From assembly GCF_039528515.1 (NCBI RefSeq), contig NZ_BAAALT010000020.1, positions 29,176 through 93,175 of the forward strand: DNA of 64,000 nucleotides, in the 5' to 3' direction. The DNA comes from Luedemannella flava. GTDB taxonomy: Bacteria > Actinomycetota > Actinomycetes > Mycobacteriales > Micromonosporaceae. How positions within the stretch are numbered: position 1 is the stretch's first letter; each line of letters opens with the position of its first letter. Below, in pieces: positions 17,409 through 26,293 of this stretch. The notes beneath the pieces were generated by a model. The model did no database searches. It had not been told where the DNA came from and was given only the letters and a program-made list of their open reading frames with translations. A program made the position numbers and the translations under genes.

Positions 17409-17810
17409 GTGGAGACCGCTGCCAAGACCCTCCGGTACCGCCACTCGTCCGCGATCACGGTCGCGGCGGTGGTGGCCCTCATCGGCGCCCTGCCCATGCT
17501 CGCCGGCGGCACCGCGTTCGGGTTGATCCTGCTCGTCCCGGCGGCAGTCGCCCTGTGGAGCTGGCGCGCGGGCACCGACGTGGGCGCCGACGGCCTGCGC
17601 GTCCGCGCGGTTCTGACGTCGCGACGGGTCCCCTGGTCGGACGTGGCGGAGCTGGCCGCCACCCCGAAGGGCGGCGTGGCGGTGCGCCTCACCTCGGGAA
17701 TGACCCTCACCCTGCCGGCCGTGCCGGCCCGCGCGCTGTCCGCCGTCGCGGCCGCCGGCGGCGAGCTGACCAGCGACGAGGAGCCGGCGCGCACGGAAGC
17801 CCTCAGCTGA
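17409..17810 (+). CDS. PH-domain membrane protein (Cfp6-like)
   Basis: 133 residues from the GTG at 17409, which has GGGAGG about eight bases upstream; an ATG 90 bp earlier is in frame but lacks a ribosome site. Two hydrophobic helices span about residues 15-55 (AITVAAVVALIGALP, FGLILLVPAAVALW). A compact beta-rich domain follows (VGADGLRVRAVLTSRRVPWSDVAEL), typical of the small actinobacterial bacterial-PH proteins related to mycobacterial Cfp6. The function is unknown; the PH-like part is probably cytoplasmic and membrane-anchored. It stands alone between the glycan locus and a convergent nitroreductase. Confidence 0.72.
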   Translation: METAAKTLRYRHSSAITVAAVVALIGALPMLAGGTAFGLILLVPAAVALWSWRAGTDVGADGLRVRAVLTSRRVPWSDVAELAATPKGGVAVRLTSGMTLTLPAVPARALSAVAAAGGELTSDEEPARTEALS

Positions 17811-17828
17811 CAGCCCACCAATAGGAAA

Positions 17829-17854
17829 ATGGCCCACGCCGGAGCGTGGGCCAT
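17829..17854. terminator. Bidirectional hairpin terminator
   Basis: ATGGCCCACGC and its exact reverse complement are separated by the 4-nt loop CGGA, an 11-bp stem. It lies 18 bp after the PH-domain stop and 14 bp after the convergent nitroreductase stop, so it can serve both transcripts. There is no clear U-tract, as is common in high-GC actinomycetes. Confidence 0.7.
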
Positions 17855-17868
17855 GATGATGACGCCGG

Positions 17869-18477
17869 TCAGACGGTCGAGACGACCTCGTCGTACTCGA
17901 GCCTGGGCAGGCGGTCGCGCCAGGCGTTACCGGCCGGACGACCGATGTTGACCACGGCGACCACCTGGTGCTCGCCGTCGGGGAAGAAGTCGGCGTTGAT
18001 CCCGGCGGCGTCGTAGCCGCCCATCGGCCCGGCGGCCAGGCCGGCGGCCCGGATGCCGAGGATCAGGTAGCCGAGCTGGATGGCGGCGTTGAACCGGGCG
18101 GCGTTCTCCCGGACGGACGCGTCCGCGAAGCGGTCCTTCGCGCCGGGGGCGTGCGGGAAGACGCGCGGCAGCTCCTCGTGGAACCGGTTGTCCGCCGCGA
18201 CGATCGCCACCAGCGGCGCCGCCGCCGTCTTGTCCTGGTTGCCGGGCGCCATGCGCTCCACCAGCCGCGCCCGCGCCTCGCCGGAGCGCACCAGCACCAG
18301 CCGCATCGGCTGGGCATTCATGGCCGTCGGCGCGTTTTTCACAAGGTCGTAGATCGCCCGGACCTGTTCGTCGGTGACCGGCTCGTCGGTGAAGGCGTTG
18401 GCGGTGCGCGCGTCGCGGAACAGCAGGTCCGCCGCGTCCGCGCTGAGGTGGAGCCGGTCGATCGCGGGTGCGGTCAT
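17869..18477 (-). CDS. Nitroreductase family, RutE/malonic-semialdehyde-reductase type
   Basis: 202 residues. The FMN-binding pattern of the nitroreductase fold is present: LFRDARTANAFTDEPV near the N-terminus, NAPTAMNAQPMRLVLVRS, and AAGLAAGPMGGYDAAG. The spacing and VVNIGRP motif near the C-terminus resemble RutE/HadB proteins, NAD(P)H-dependent reductases for malonic semialdehyde or related compounds. No Rut pathway genes are adjacent, so a general flavin reductase is equally possible. The ATG at 18477 has a strong GGGAG site upstream. The gene is divergent from a sugar dehydrogenase, separated by a 161-bp gap that must hold both promoters. Confidence 0.8.
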   Translation of the reverse strand: MTAPAIDRLHLSADAADLLFRDARTANAFTDEPVTDEQVRAIYDLVKNAPTAMNAQPMRLVLVRSGEARARLVERMAPGNQDKTAAAPLVAIVAADNRFHEELPRVFPHAPGAKDRFADASVRENAARFNAAIQLGYLILGIRAAGLAAGPMGGYDAAGINADFFPDGEHQVVAVVNIGRPAGNAWRDRLPRLEYDEVVSTV

Positions 18478-18638
18478 GGCGTGTCTCCCTGGCTTGCCGA
18501 GGAGGTCCTCGTCGGTGAGGGCCGTTCAGTCGGCAATAACGTTGCCTAGCGGATTATTGTTTCGACAACATATGGAGACGATCACCACACCGCCGCGCCG
18601 GCTGGCGCCGGCGTGACAGGCCTCGCTACTGTTCGGCG

Positions 18639-19805
18639 ATGAGGGCCACACCCCCACCTCGACGCCTCGCCGCCGTTCTCGCCACCGCGGCGCTCGCCGC
18701 AGGCCTCCTCACAGGCTGCAGCTTCGGCGAACCCGACGACACCACCGGGGGCGGCGCCCCGAACCTGCCCAAGCCCTCGCCCAGCGTCGGCGAGGGGCAG
18801 GGCGGCACCGAAACCGTCGCGACGGTGCTGGCCAAGGGGCTCGCGGTGCCGTGGGCGATCGCCTTCCTGCCCGACGGGGCCGCGCTGGTCACCGAGCGGG
18901 ACAGCAAGCGGATCCTGAAGGTCGGCCCCGAGTCCGACGCGGGCGGCCTGAAGGTCGAGCCCGTGCAGACGATCGACGAGGCCCGCCCCTCCGGTGAGGG
19001 CGGGCTGCTCGGCATCGCCGTCTCGCCCAAGTACAAGACCGACAGGACGGTGTTCGTCTACTACACCGCCGAGTCCGACAACCGCATCGCCAAGCTCACC
19101 CTCGGCGGCACCCCCACCCCGATCCTCACGGGCATCCCCAAGGCCGGCAACCACAACGGCGGCCGCCTCGGCTTCGGCCCGGACGGCTACCTCTACGCCA
19201 CCACCGGCGACGCCGCGCAGACCGCACGCTCCCAGGACCTCAAGAGCCTCGGCGGCAAGATCCTGCGGATGACCGCCGACGGCAAGCCGGCGCCGGGTAA
19301 CCCGTTCCCGGACTCCCTGGTCTGGTCCTACGGGCACCGCAACGTGCAGGGCCTCGCCTGGGACGCGAAGGGCCGCCTCTACGCCACCGAGTTCGGGCAA
19401 AACACCTGGGACGAGATCAACGAGATCGTCAAGGGGAAGAACTACGGCTGGCCGGCCGTCGAGGGCAAGGGCAACAAGAAGGAGTACGTCGACCCGGTCG
19501 CCGTCTGGCCCACCGACGAGTCCTCCTGCTCGGGCGCCGCGATGGTGACCAACGTGTTCGTGGCGGCCTGCCTGCGCGGCGAGCGGCTGTGGCTGCTCCG
19601 GTTCACCGACACCGGCGCGCTGCTCGGCGCCCCGACCCCCGCCCTGCAGGGGCGGTACGGGCGCCTGCGCGCGGCCGCCGCCGCCCCCGACGGCTCGCTG
19701 TGGATCACCACCTCGAACAAGGACGGCCGGGGCGACCCCGCGCCCGACGACGACCGCATCCTGCGCATCGTGCTCTCCGGCAACGGCGGCGTGAGCAAGG
19801 CCTAG
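18639..19805 (+). CDS. PQQ-dependent aldose/glucose-sorbosone dehydrogenase, lipoprotein
   Basis: 388 residues. The N-terminus is a lipoprotein signal (basic start, hydrophobic stretch, LLTGC with the lipidated Cys at residue 27), so the protein is anchored outside the membrane. The mature part is a six-bladed beta-propeller of the glucose/sorbosone dehydrogenase family: VPWAIAFLPDGAALVTERD, GEGGLLGIAVSP, AGNHNGGRLGFGPDG, SYGHRNVQGLAWD and NYGWPAVEG. The conserved His residues of NHNGG and GHRN match PQQ and active-site positions. It oxidises aldose sugars with PQQ. No pqq genes lie nearby. Confidence 0.87.
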   Translation: MRATPPPRRLAAVLATAALAAGLLTGCSFGEPDDTTGGGAPNLPKPSPSVGEGQGGTETVATVLAKGLAVPWAIAFLPDGAALVTERDSKRILKVGPESDAGGLKVEPVQTIDEARPSGEGGLLGIAVSPKYKTDRTVFVYYTAESDNRIAKLTLGGTPTPILTGIPKAGNHNGGRLGFGPDGYLYATTGDAAQTARSQDLKSLGGKILRMTADGKPAPGNPFPDSLVWSYGHRNVQGLAWDAKGRLYATEFGQNTWDEINEIVKGKNYGWPAVEGKGNKKEYVDPVAVWPTDESSCSGAAMVTNVFVAACLRGERLWLLRFTDTGALLGAPTPALQGRYGRLRAAAAAPDGSLWITTSNKDGRGDPAPDDDRILRIVLSGNGGVSKA

Positions 19806-19838
19806 GCCCCTGACCGGACGGGCCGGGACACCCGGGAC

Positions 19839-19867
19839 GGCCGGGTGAAGCTCGCCACCACCCGGCC
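19839..19867 (+). terminator. Putative hairpin terminator
   Basis: GGCCGGGTG and CACCCGGCC form a 9-bp stem with an 11-nt loop, 34 bp after the sugar dehydrogenase stop and before the metallophosphoesterase. No U-tract follows. It may be an intrinsic terminator or a local GC-rich dyad. Confidence 0.4.
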
Positions 19868-19920
19868 CGGACCGGACGCAACCGCGCCGCACCGTCACAT
19901 CGGTGGGGTAAGGATGAAGG

Positions 19921-21534
19921 GTGCGCCCCATGGCCCGTACTCGCCGGATTGTCACAACCGGGACCACCGCGGTGGTCGCGGCGGCCCGTCAGGCCCGACG
20001 GCTGGGTTACCACGTGCGGCAGGCGGCGCCGCGCTGGCGGGCCGAGGGCGGCCCGGACTGGTGGCGCTCGCGGGCCGCGCGGCGGGTGCGTTCGGCGCTC
20101 GCGCTGCTGGCGGTGACCGTGATCGGCGCCTCGGTCGGCACGCTGCTGCTGGCCAACGTGCGCCAGGACGTCGGCCCGTTCCAGGCCGACTTCTCCGTCC
20201 AGCCGGCGCTGCGCGGCGGCACCGAGGTGCGCCTGCCGCCGCTGGGGTCGCTCACGCTGAACAGCCACACCGGGCCGGCCCACCTGGTGATCAACCTCGA
20301 GTCCCTCGACGAGGGGCGCACCCGCGAGCTGGTCACCCAGCCCAACGCGATCAACCAGGCCAGCGCCGACGCCGTCACGGACGTCATGCAGGGGCTGCGG
20401 CGGCTCGCGCTGCAGTTCGCCGCCGCGGCGGTCCTCGGCGCGATGCTCGCGGCCCTCGTGGTGTTCCGGTCCACCCGCCGCGCCGCGCTGGCCGGCGGGC
20501 TCGCGCTGCTGCTCACGGCGGCGACCCTGGGCACGGCGGCGGTGTCGTTCCGGCGCTCGGCGCTGGCCGAGCCGACCTACCGGGGGCTGCTCGGCAACGC
20601 GCAGACCGTCGTGGGCGACGCCGAGCGGATCGCGAGCCGCTACGGGGAGTACACGGCGCAGCTGCAGAAGATGGTCACCAACGTCAGCCGCCTCTACGCC
20701 ACGATCACGAACCTGCCCGTGTACGAGCCGGCCGACGGCACGATCCGCGTCCTGCACATCTCGGACATGCACCTCAACCCGGCCGGCTGGTCGGTGGTCC
20801 GCACGGTCGTGGAACAGTTCCACATCAGCGTCGTGGTCGACACCGGCGACCTGACCGACTGGGGCAGCGAGCCCGAGGCGTCGTTCGTCGCCGCGATCGG
20901 CGACCTGAACGTGCCGTACGTCTACGTCCGCGGCAACCACGACTCGTCGACCACGCAGGCGGCCGTGGCCAGGCAGAAGAACGCCGTCGTGTTGGACAAC
21001 AAGGTCGCCACGGTGGCGGGGCTGACCTTCGCCGGCATCGGCGACCCGCGCTTCACGCCCGACAAGAACAACGTGGAGTCACCCGACCCGAACGACCCGT
21101 ACGAGCAGGCGGGCCTGCAGGTCACGGGCGCGCAGCTCGCGGCAACCATCGCGGACTCGCCCGAGCGGGTGGACATCGCACTCATCCACGACCCGGCGGG
21201 CGCCGGGCCGCTGGCCGGGCAGGTGCCGCTCGTGCTCGCCGGCCACCGGCACCACCGCGAGATCAGCACCGAGCCGGGGCCGGTCGGCGCGACGTACCCG
21301 CAGACGACCATTATGGTCGAGGGCTCCACCGGCGGCGCCGGCCTGCGCGGCCTGGACAGCGGCTCGCCGCTCCCGTTGGAGCTGTCCGTGCTCTACCTCG
21401 GCGGCAACGACCACAGACTCCAGGCGTACGACGAGATCAGCGTCGGCGGCGCCGGACTCACCGAGGTCCAGCTGGAACGCCACCTGGCCGGTACCGCTGC
21501 CGCGCCGGAGCCGACAACGACTCCGACGCGGTAG
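19921..21534 (+). CDS. Membrane-anchored calcineurin-like metallophosphoesterase
   Basis: 537 residues. A hydrophobic helix near residues 60-80 and two more at about 160-205 bracket an extracytoplasmic segment. The C-terminal ~250 residues carry the dinuclear-metal phosphoesterase motifs in order: LHISDMHLNP near residue 280, DTGDLTDWG, RGNHDSS near residue 338, LIHDP, and GHRHHRE near residue 440. The substrate is unknown; related YkuE/YaeI-type proteins act on phospholipid head groups. The start may be GTG 19921 or ATG 19930. Both sit behind AAGGATGAAGG. It is convergent with gatB with only 4 bp between stops. Confidence 0.83.
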   Translation: MRPMARTRRIVTTGTTAVVAAARQARRLGYHVRQAAPRWRAEGGPDWWRSRAARRVRSALALLAVTVIGASVGTLLLANVRQDVGPFQADFSVQPALRGGTEVRLPPLGSLTLNSHTGPAHLVINLESLDEGRTRELVTQPNAINQASADAVTDVMQGLRRLALQFAAAAVLGAMLAALVVFRSTRRAALAGGLALLLTAATLGTAAVSFRRSALAEPTYRGLLGNAQTVVGDAERIASRYGEYTAQLQKMVTNVSRLYATITNLPVYEPADGTIRVLHISDMHLNPAGWSVVRTVVEQFHISVVVDTGDLTDWGSEPEASFVAAIGDLNVPYVYVRGNHDSSTTQAAVARQKNAVVLDNKVATVAGLTFAGIGDPRFTPDKNNVESPDPNDPYEQAGLQVTGAQLAATIADSPERVDIALIHDPAGAGPLAGQVPLVLAGHRHHREISTEPGPVGATYPQTTIMVEGSTGGAGLRGLDSGSPLPLELSVLYLGGNDHRLQAYDEISVGGAGLTEVQLERHLAGTAAAPEPTTTPTR

Positions 21535-21538
21535 TCGG

Positions 21539-23032
21539 TCAGCCCAGGCGGGCGATGATCAGTTCGCGGACGGTCTTGGCGTCGGCCTGGCCGCGGGTGG
21601 TCTTCATGACCGCGCCGATGAGCACGCCGGCCGCCTCGACCTTGCCGGACCGGATCTTGTCGGCGATGGCGGGGTTCGCGGCGATCGCCTCGTCCACGGC
21701 CTTCTCCAGCGCCCCGGTGTCGGACACGACCTCCAGCCCGCGGGCCGCCATGACGGCGGCCGGGTCGCCCTCGCCCGCGAGCACGCCCTCCAGCACGGTG
21801 CGCGCCAGCTTGTCGTTGAGCTTGCCCTCGTCGACGAGCTGCTGGAGCTGCGCGACCTGAGCGGGCGTCACATTCATGGCGCCCAGCTCGACGCCGGCCT
21901 CGTTGGCCCGGCGGGCGAGCTCGCCCAGCCACCACTTGCGGGCGCCGTCGGCGCTGGTGCCGGCCGCGACGGTCGCCTCGATCAGCTCGACGGCGCCGGC
22001 GTTGACGATCGCCTGCATCTCGGCGTCGGCGAGGCCCCACGCGTCCTGCAGCCGCTTGCGGTGCACCCGGGGCGGCTCGGGCAGGGCGGCCTTCAGCTCG
22101 GCGACCCACGCCGGGTCCGGCGCTAGCGGCACGAGGTCGGGCTCGGGGAAGTACCGGTAGTCGGTCGCCGTCTCCTTGCTGCGGCCCGACGTGGTCTCGC
22201 CGGTGTCCTCGTGGAAGTGGCGCGTCTCCTGGGTGATCTTCCCGCCGGCCTCCAGCACGTTGGCCTGGCGGATGATCTCCGAGCGGACGGCCCGCTCGAC
22301 GCTGCGCAGCGAGTTCACGTTCTTCGTCTCGGTACGGGTGCCCCACTCGGCGCCCGGCTTCGACAGCGACGTGTTCACGTCGCAGCGCATCGAGCCCTGC
22401 TCCATGCGCACGTCCGAGACGCCGAGCGAGCGGATGACGTCGCGCAGCTCCGTCACGTACGCCTTCGCGACCAGCGGCGCCTTCCCGCCCGTGCCGACGA
22501 CCGGCTTGGTGACGATCTCGACGAGGGGGATGCCGGCCCGGTTGTAGTCCACCAGCGACTCCGTCGCGCCGTGGATGCGCCCGGTGGCGCCGCCGACGTG
22601 CAGCGTCTTGCCGGTGTCCTCCTCCAGATGCACGCGCTCGATCTCCACCCGGACCGTCTCGCCGTCGACCTCGACGTCCAGCCACCCGTCGACGCACAGC
22701 GGCTCGTCGTACTGGCTGATCTGGAAGTTCTTCGGCATGTCGGGGTAGAAGTAGTTCTTGCGCGCGAACCGGCACCACGTGGCGATGGAGCAGTTGAGCG
22801 CCAGACCGATGCGGATGGTCGCCTCGATGGCGGCCTTGTTGGCCACCGGGAGCGCGCCGGGCAGCGCCAGGCAGACGGGGCAGACCTGCGTGTTGGGCTC
22901 CGCGCCGAACTCGGTCGGGCAGCCGCAGAACATCTTGGTCGCGGTGCCCAGCTCGACGTGCGTCTCCAGGCCGATGACCGGCTCGAACCGCTCGAGCGCG
23001 TCGTCGTAGGTCAACATCGCCAGGGTCGTCAT
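21539..23032 (-). CDS. gatB: Aspartyl/glutamyl-tRNA amidotransferase subunit B
   Basis: 497 residues, normal length. The N-terminal GLETHVELGTATKMFCGC and PNTQVCPVCLALPG carry the Zn-binding cysteines. YFYPDMPKNFQISQYDEP is the family hallmark of the kinase-like cradle domain. The C-terminal helical and YqeY-like tail contacts tRNA. GatB phosphorylates Glu or Asp mischarged on tRNA-Gln or tRNA-Asn and accepts ammonia from GatA. It is the last gene of gatCAB; the ATG directly follows the gatA TAG. Confidence 0.97.
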   Translation of the reverse strand: MTTLAMLTYDDALERFEPVIGLETHVELGTATKMFCGCPTEFGAEPNTQVCPVCLALPGALPVANKAAIEATIRIGLALNCSIATWCRFARKNYFYPDMPKNFQISQYDEPLCVDGWLDVEVDGETVRVEIERVHLEEDTGKTLHVGGATGRIHGATESLVDYNRAGIPLVEIVTKPVVGTGGKAPLVAKAYVTELRDVIRSLGVSDVRMEQGSMRCDVNTSLSKPGAEWGTRTETKNVNSLRSVERAVRSEIIRQANVLEAGGKITQETRHFHEDTGETTSGRSKETATDYRYFPEPDLVPLAPDPAWVAELKAALPEPPRVHRKRLQDAWGLADAEMQAIVNAGAVELIEATVAAGTSADGARKWWLGELARRANEAGVELGAMNVTPAQVAQLQQLVDEGKLNDKLARTVLEGVLAGEGDPAAVMAARGLEVVSDTGALEKAVDEAIAANPAIADKIRSGKVEAAGVLIGAVMKTTRGQADAKTVRELIIARLG

Positions 23033-24514
23033 CTAGACCTCCAGGTCCGGCGGGGTGAGCGTGCCGAGGGCGGACTCGAGCGCCGCGCCGACCCGGTACA
23101 TGCGGTCGTCGGCCAGGGTCGGCGCCATGATCTGGAAGCCGACCGGCAGGCCCTCCGACAGTCCACACGGGACCGAGATGGCCGGGCCGCCGTAGAGATT
23201 CGTCGGGATCGTGTAGAGGTCCGCGAGATACATCTGGTACGGGTCCGCGGTGCGCGACCCGAACGGGAACGCCACGAACGGGGTCGTCGGCGACACCAGC
23301 ACGTCGACCTGCTCGAACGCGGCGGTGAAGTCGCGCGTGATCAGGGTCCGCACCTTCTGCGCCTGCCCGTAGTAGGCGTCGTAGTAGCCGGACGACAGGG
23401 CGTACGTGCCGATGATGATGCGCCGCTTCACCTCAGCCCCGAAGCCGGCCTCGCGGGTGAGCGACATGACCTCCTCCAGCGACCGGTTGCCGTCGTCGCC
23501 CACCCGCAGGCCGTAGCGCACGCCGTCGAAGCGGGCCAGGTTGGACGAGCACTCGCTCGGCGCGATGAGGTAGTACGCCGGCAGGGCGTACAGGAAGTGC
23601 GGGCAGCTGACCTCGACGACCTCGGCGCCCAGCTTGACCAGGGCGTCCACCGCGTCGCGGAAGGCGGCCATGACGCCGGGCTCGGCGCCCTCGCCGCTGA
23701 ACTCCTTGACGAGGCCGAGCTTGACGCCGGTCAGGTCGCCGGTCGCGCCCAGCTTCGCGGCGGCGACCACGTCCGGCACCGGCGCGTCGATCGACGTGCT
23801 GTCGCGCGGGTCGTGGCCGGCGATCACCGCGTGCAGCAGCGCCGTGTCCTCGACGGTCCGGGCGCACGGACCGGGCGTGTCCAGCGAGCTGGAGAACGCG
23901 ACCAGGCCGTAGCGGGACGTGCCGCCGTAGGTCGGCTTGGCGCCCACGGTGCCGGTGACGGCGCCCGGCTGGCGGATCGAGCCGCCCGTGTCGGTGCCGA
24001 TGGACAGTGGGGCCTCGTAGGCGGCCAGCGCGGCCGCCGAGCCGCCCCCGGACCCGCCGGGGATACGGCCCAGGTCCCACGGGTTGTTCGTGGGCCCGTA
24101 GGCGGAGTATTCGGTCGACGAGCCCATGGCGAACTCGTCCATGTTCGTCTTGCCGAGCATCACCATGCCGGCGCCGTTGATGCGCTCCATGAGCGTCGCG
24201 TCGTACGGCGGGCGCCAGCCCTCCAGGATCTTCGAGGCGCAGGTGGTCGGCACGCCCTTGGTGGCGATAACGTCCTTGATCGCGATCGGCACGCCGGCCA
24301 GGGGGCCGAGCTGCTCCTTATCGGCGCGCGCCTGGTCGATCTTTCGGGCCTTCTCGATCGCGCCCTCGTTGTCGACGTGCAGGAAGGCGTGCACTTTGTC
24401 GTCGACGGCCGCGATGCGGTCGAGGTGGGCGCGGGTGACCTCCTCGGCGGAGACCTCACCGTCAGCGAGGAGGCGACCCAGCTCCGCGGCGGTCGCCCTG
24501 GTCACGTCACTCAC
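23033..24514 (-). CDS. gatA: Aspartyl/glutamyl-tRNA amidotransferase subunit A
   Basis: 493 residues. The amidase-signature catalytic triad is visible: Lys in PIAIKDVIATKG, the cis-Ser and nucleophile Ser in the glycine/serine-rich block PGGSGGGSAAA and GTDTGGSIRQP. It supplies ammonia from glutamine to GatB during indirect Gln-tRNA (or Asn-tRNA) synthesis. The GTG start at 24514 overlaps the gatC stop (GTGA), ensuring coupled synthesis. Confidence 0.97.
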   Translation of the reverse strand: MSDVTRATAAELGRLLADGEVSAEEVTRAHLDRIAAVDDKVHAFLHVDNEGAIEKARKIDQARADKEQLGPLAGVPIAIKDVIATKGVPTTCASKILEGWRPPYDATLMERINGAGMVMLGKTNMDEFAMGSSTEYSAYGPTNNPWDLGRIPGGSGGGSAAALAAYEAPLSIGTDTGGSIRQPGAVTGTVGAKPTYGGTSRYGLVAFSSSLDTPGPCARTVEDTALLHAVIAGHDPRDSTSIDAPVPDVVAAAKLGATGDLTGVKLGLVKEFSGEGAEPGVMAAFRDAVDALVKLGAEVVEVSCPHFLYALPAYYLIAPSECSSNLARFDGVRYGLRVGDDGNRSLEEVMSLTREAGFGAEVKRRIIIGTYALSSGYYDAYYGQAQKVRTLITRDFTAAFEQVDVLVSPTTPFVAFPFGSRTADPYQMYLADLYTIPTNLYGGPAISVPCGLSEGLPVGFQIMAPTLADDRMYRVGAALESALGTLTPPDLEV

Positions 24515-24810
24515 GCTTCCTCCTCCAGAATCCGGGGTACGCGGAAGCGCTGCTCCGCCGGGTCCGGCGCGCCGGACAACGCCTCGTCCGGGCCCAGCCC
24601 GGGCACCACGACGTCCTCGCGCAGCACGTTGGTGAGCGGCACGGAGTGCGAGGTGGGCGGGATGTCGTCCGCGGCGACCTCGCCGACCCGGGCCACCGAC
24701 TGCAGGATCACGTCGAGCTGGCCGGCGAACCGGTCCAGCTCCTCGTCGGTGACGGCGAGCCGCGACAGGCGCGCGAGGTGCGCGACCTCCTCGCGGGAGA
24801 TGGCGGCCAT
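24511..24810 (-). CDS. gatC: Aspartyl/glutamyl-tRNA amidotransferase subunit C
   Basis: 99 residues, the usual size. It opens with ISREEVAHLARLSRLAVTDEE, the GatC hallmark, followed by an extended belt region (DDIPPTSHSVPLTNVLRED) that wraps between GatA and GatB and stabilises the complex. First gene of the gatCAB operon, 40 bp upstream of the end of the next transcription neighbour, the GGDEF-EAL gene. Confidence 0.95.
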   Translation of the reverse strand: MAAISREEVAHLARLSRLAVTDEELDRFAGQLDVILQSVARVGEVAADDIPPTSHSVPLTNVLREDVVVPGLGPDEALSGAPDPAEQRFRVPRILEEEA

Positions 24811-24850
24811 GATGCCCCCTAGACCAGGTTCAGATTGCGTCGCGGTGAGT

Positions 24851-26218
24851 CTATTTGCCGCCCTGTGCGACGCCGGAGCCGGTCCCGGCCACGGGGTGAC
24901 GCGCCGCGTCGTACCGGGTCAGCCACGAGGGTATCGCCGCGGCCGGCATGGGAGCGGCGAATAACCACCCCTGGGCGAGCCCGCAGCCGGCGTCGGCGAG
25001 CATCCGCCGGGTCGCGTCGTCCTCGACGCCCTCGGCCACGACGCGCAGCCCCAACTCGGCGCCCAACCCGACGATCGCCCGCGCCACGGCCGCGTCCTGC
25101 GGGTCGGCCGCCATCCCGAGCACGAACGACCGGTCCACTTTGACCTCGGTCAGCGGCAGCCGCCGCAGGTGCCGCAGCGACGAGTACCCGGTGCCGAAGT
25201 CGTCCAGCGACAGCCCCACCCCGAGCCGCGCGAGCCGGTGCACCGCGTCCACCGCGCGCGGCGGGTCGATCATCAGCGCGCTCTCGGTGATCTCTACCTG
25301 GAGGCCGTCCGGCGGCAGGTCGTGCGCCGTCAGCCGCGCGGCGATGCCCTCGACCAGCCCGTTCTGGTGCAGGTCCCGGCCGCTCACGTTCACCGAGACC
25401 CGGAACGCGAGTCCCACGTCCCGCCAGGCGGCGGCCTGCGCGACCGCCTCGCTCAGCACCCGCTCGGTGACCTGCCGCATGACGGCCGTCCGCTCCGCGA
25501 GCGCCACCAGGCGGGCGGGCTGCACATACCCGCGCTCGGGGTGGCGCCACCGCAGCAGCGCCTCCACGCCGACGACCCGACCGGTCGCCAGCTCGACCTG
25601 CGGCTGGTAATGCAGGCTGAGCTCGTCGTCGTCGCGGCCGAGCGCGGCGCGCAGGTCGGCCAGCAGCGCCAACCGCTCCGCGGAGTGGTGGTCGGCCCGC
25701 GCCGAGTACAGCGCGACGCCCGCCCCCGACTGCGCCTGCGCCATCGCGGTGTCGGCGTGCCGCATGAGCGTCTGCGGGTCGTCCCCGTGCTCCGGGTAGA
25801 GCGCCATCCCGATCGCCGCGCTCACGTCCAACGGCAGCCCGTCGAGCACCACCGGCTCGGCCAGCAGCGCCGCGACCTGGCCGGCGCGCTCGGCGGTCGC
25901 CCGCCCCTCGACCTCTCCCCCACGGGCCACCATGATCGCGAACTCGTCGCCGTCCAGCCGCGTCACCAGGTCGCCGGGCGGCAGGTGAGCCCGCAACCGC
26001 TCCGCCACCGCGGCGAGCAACCGGTCGGCCATGGCATGCCCGAGCGCCTCCACGACCTCCCGGAAAGAATCAAGACCCAGCAGGAGTACGCCGTCCAGCG
26101 CGTCACCGCGCCCGACCGCCGCGAAGAACGCCCACCGGTCCGGCAGCCCGGTCACGGGGTCGACGCCGGCAAGATCACGCGGCCCCCCGCGCAGCCGCCG
26201 CACGGCATCCCGAATCAC
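24851..26218 (-). CDS. GGDEF-EAL cyclic-di-GMP protein
   Basis: 455 residues. Residues ~20-180 form a GGDEF domain whose signature is LDGDEFAIM near residue 90: DGDEF instead of GGDEF, so diguanylate cyclase activity is doubtful. Residues ~195-440 form an EAL domain with intact catalytic landmarks: VEALLRWRHPE, VNVSGRDL, EITESAL, LDDFGTGYSSL, KVDRSFV and VAEGVED, so c-di-GMP phosphodiesterase activity is likely. There is no signal peptide or membrane segment; the protein is soluble with no recognised sensor domain. The GTG at 26218 lies directly downstream (in the gene's sense) of the palindrome array. It is co-directional with gatCAB. Confidence 0.88.
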   Translation of the reverse strand: MIRDAVRRLRGGPRDLAGVDPVTGLPDRWAFFAAVGRGDALDGVLLLGLDSFREVVEALGHAMADRLLAAVAERLRAHLPPGDLVTRLDGDEFAIMVARGGEVEGRATAERAGQVAALLAEPVVLDGLPLDVSAAIGMALYPEHGDDPQTLMRHADTAMAQAQSGAGVALYSARADHHSAERLALLADLRAALGRDDDELSLHYQPQVELATGRVVGVEALLRWRHPERGYVQPARLVALAERTAVMRQVTERVLSEAVAQAAAWRDVGLAFRVSVNVSGRDLHQNGLVEGIAARLTAHDLPPDGLQVEITESALMIDPPRAVDAVHRLARLGVGLSLDDFGTGYSSLRHLRRLPLTEVKVDRSFVLGMAADPQDAAVARAIVGLGAELGLRVVAEGVEDDATRRMLADAGCGLAQGWLFAAPMPAAAIPSWLTRYDAARHPVAGTGSGVAQGGK

Positions 26219-26293
26219 GCCCCCACGCTATGCGCTACCTGTCCGTTTTCGCCAGATCACCCCACTTCGTAACCAACCCGAGACCCGCCCCAC

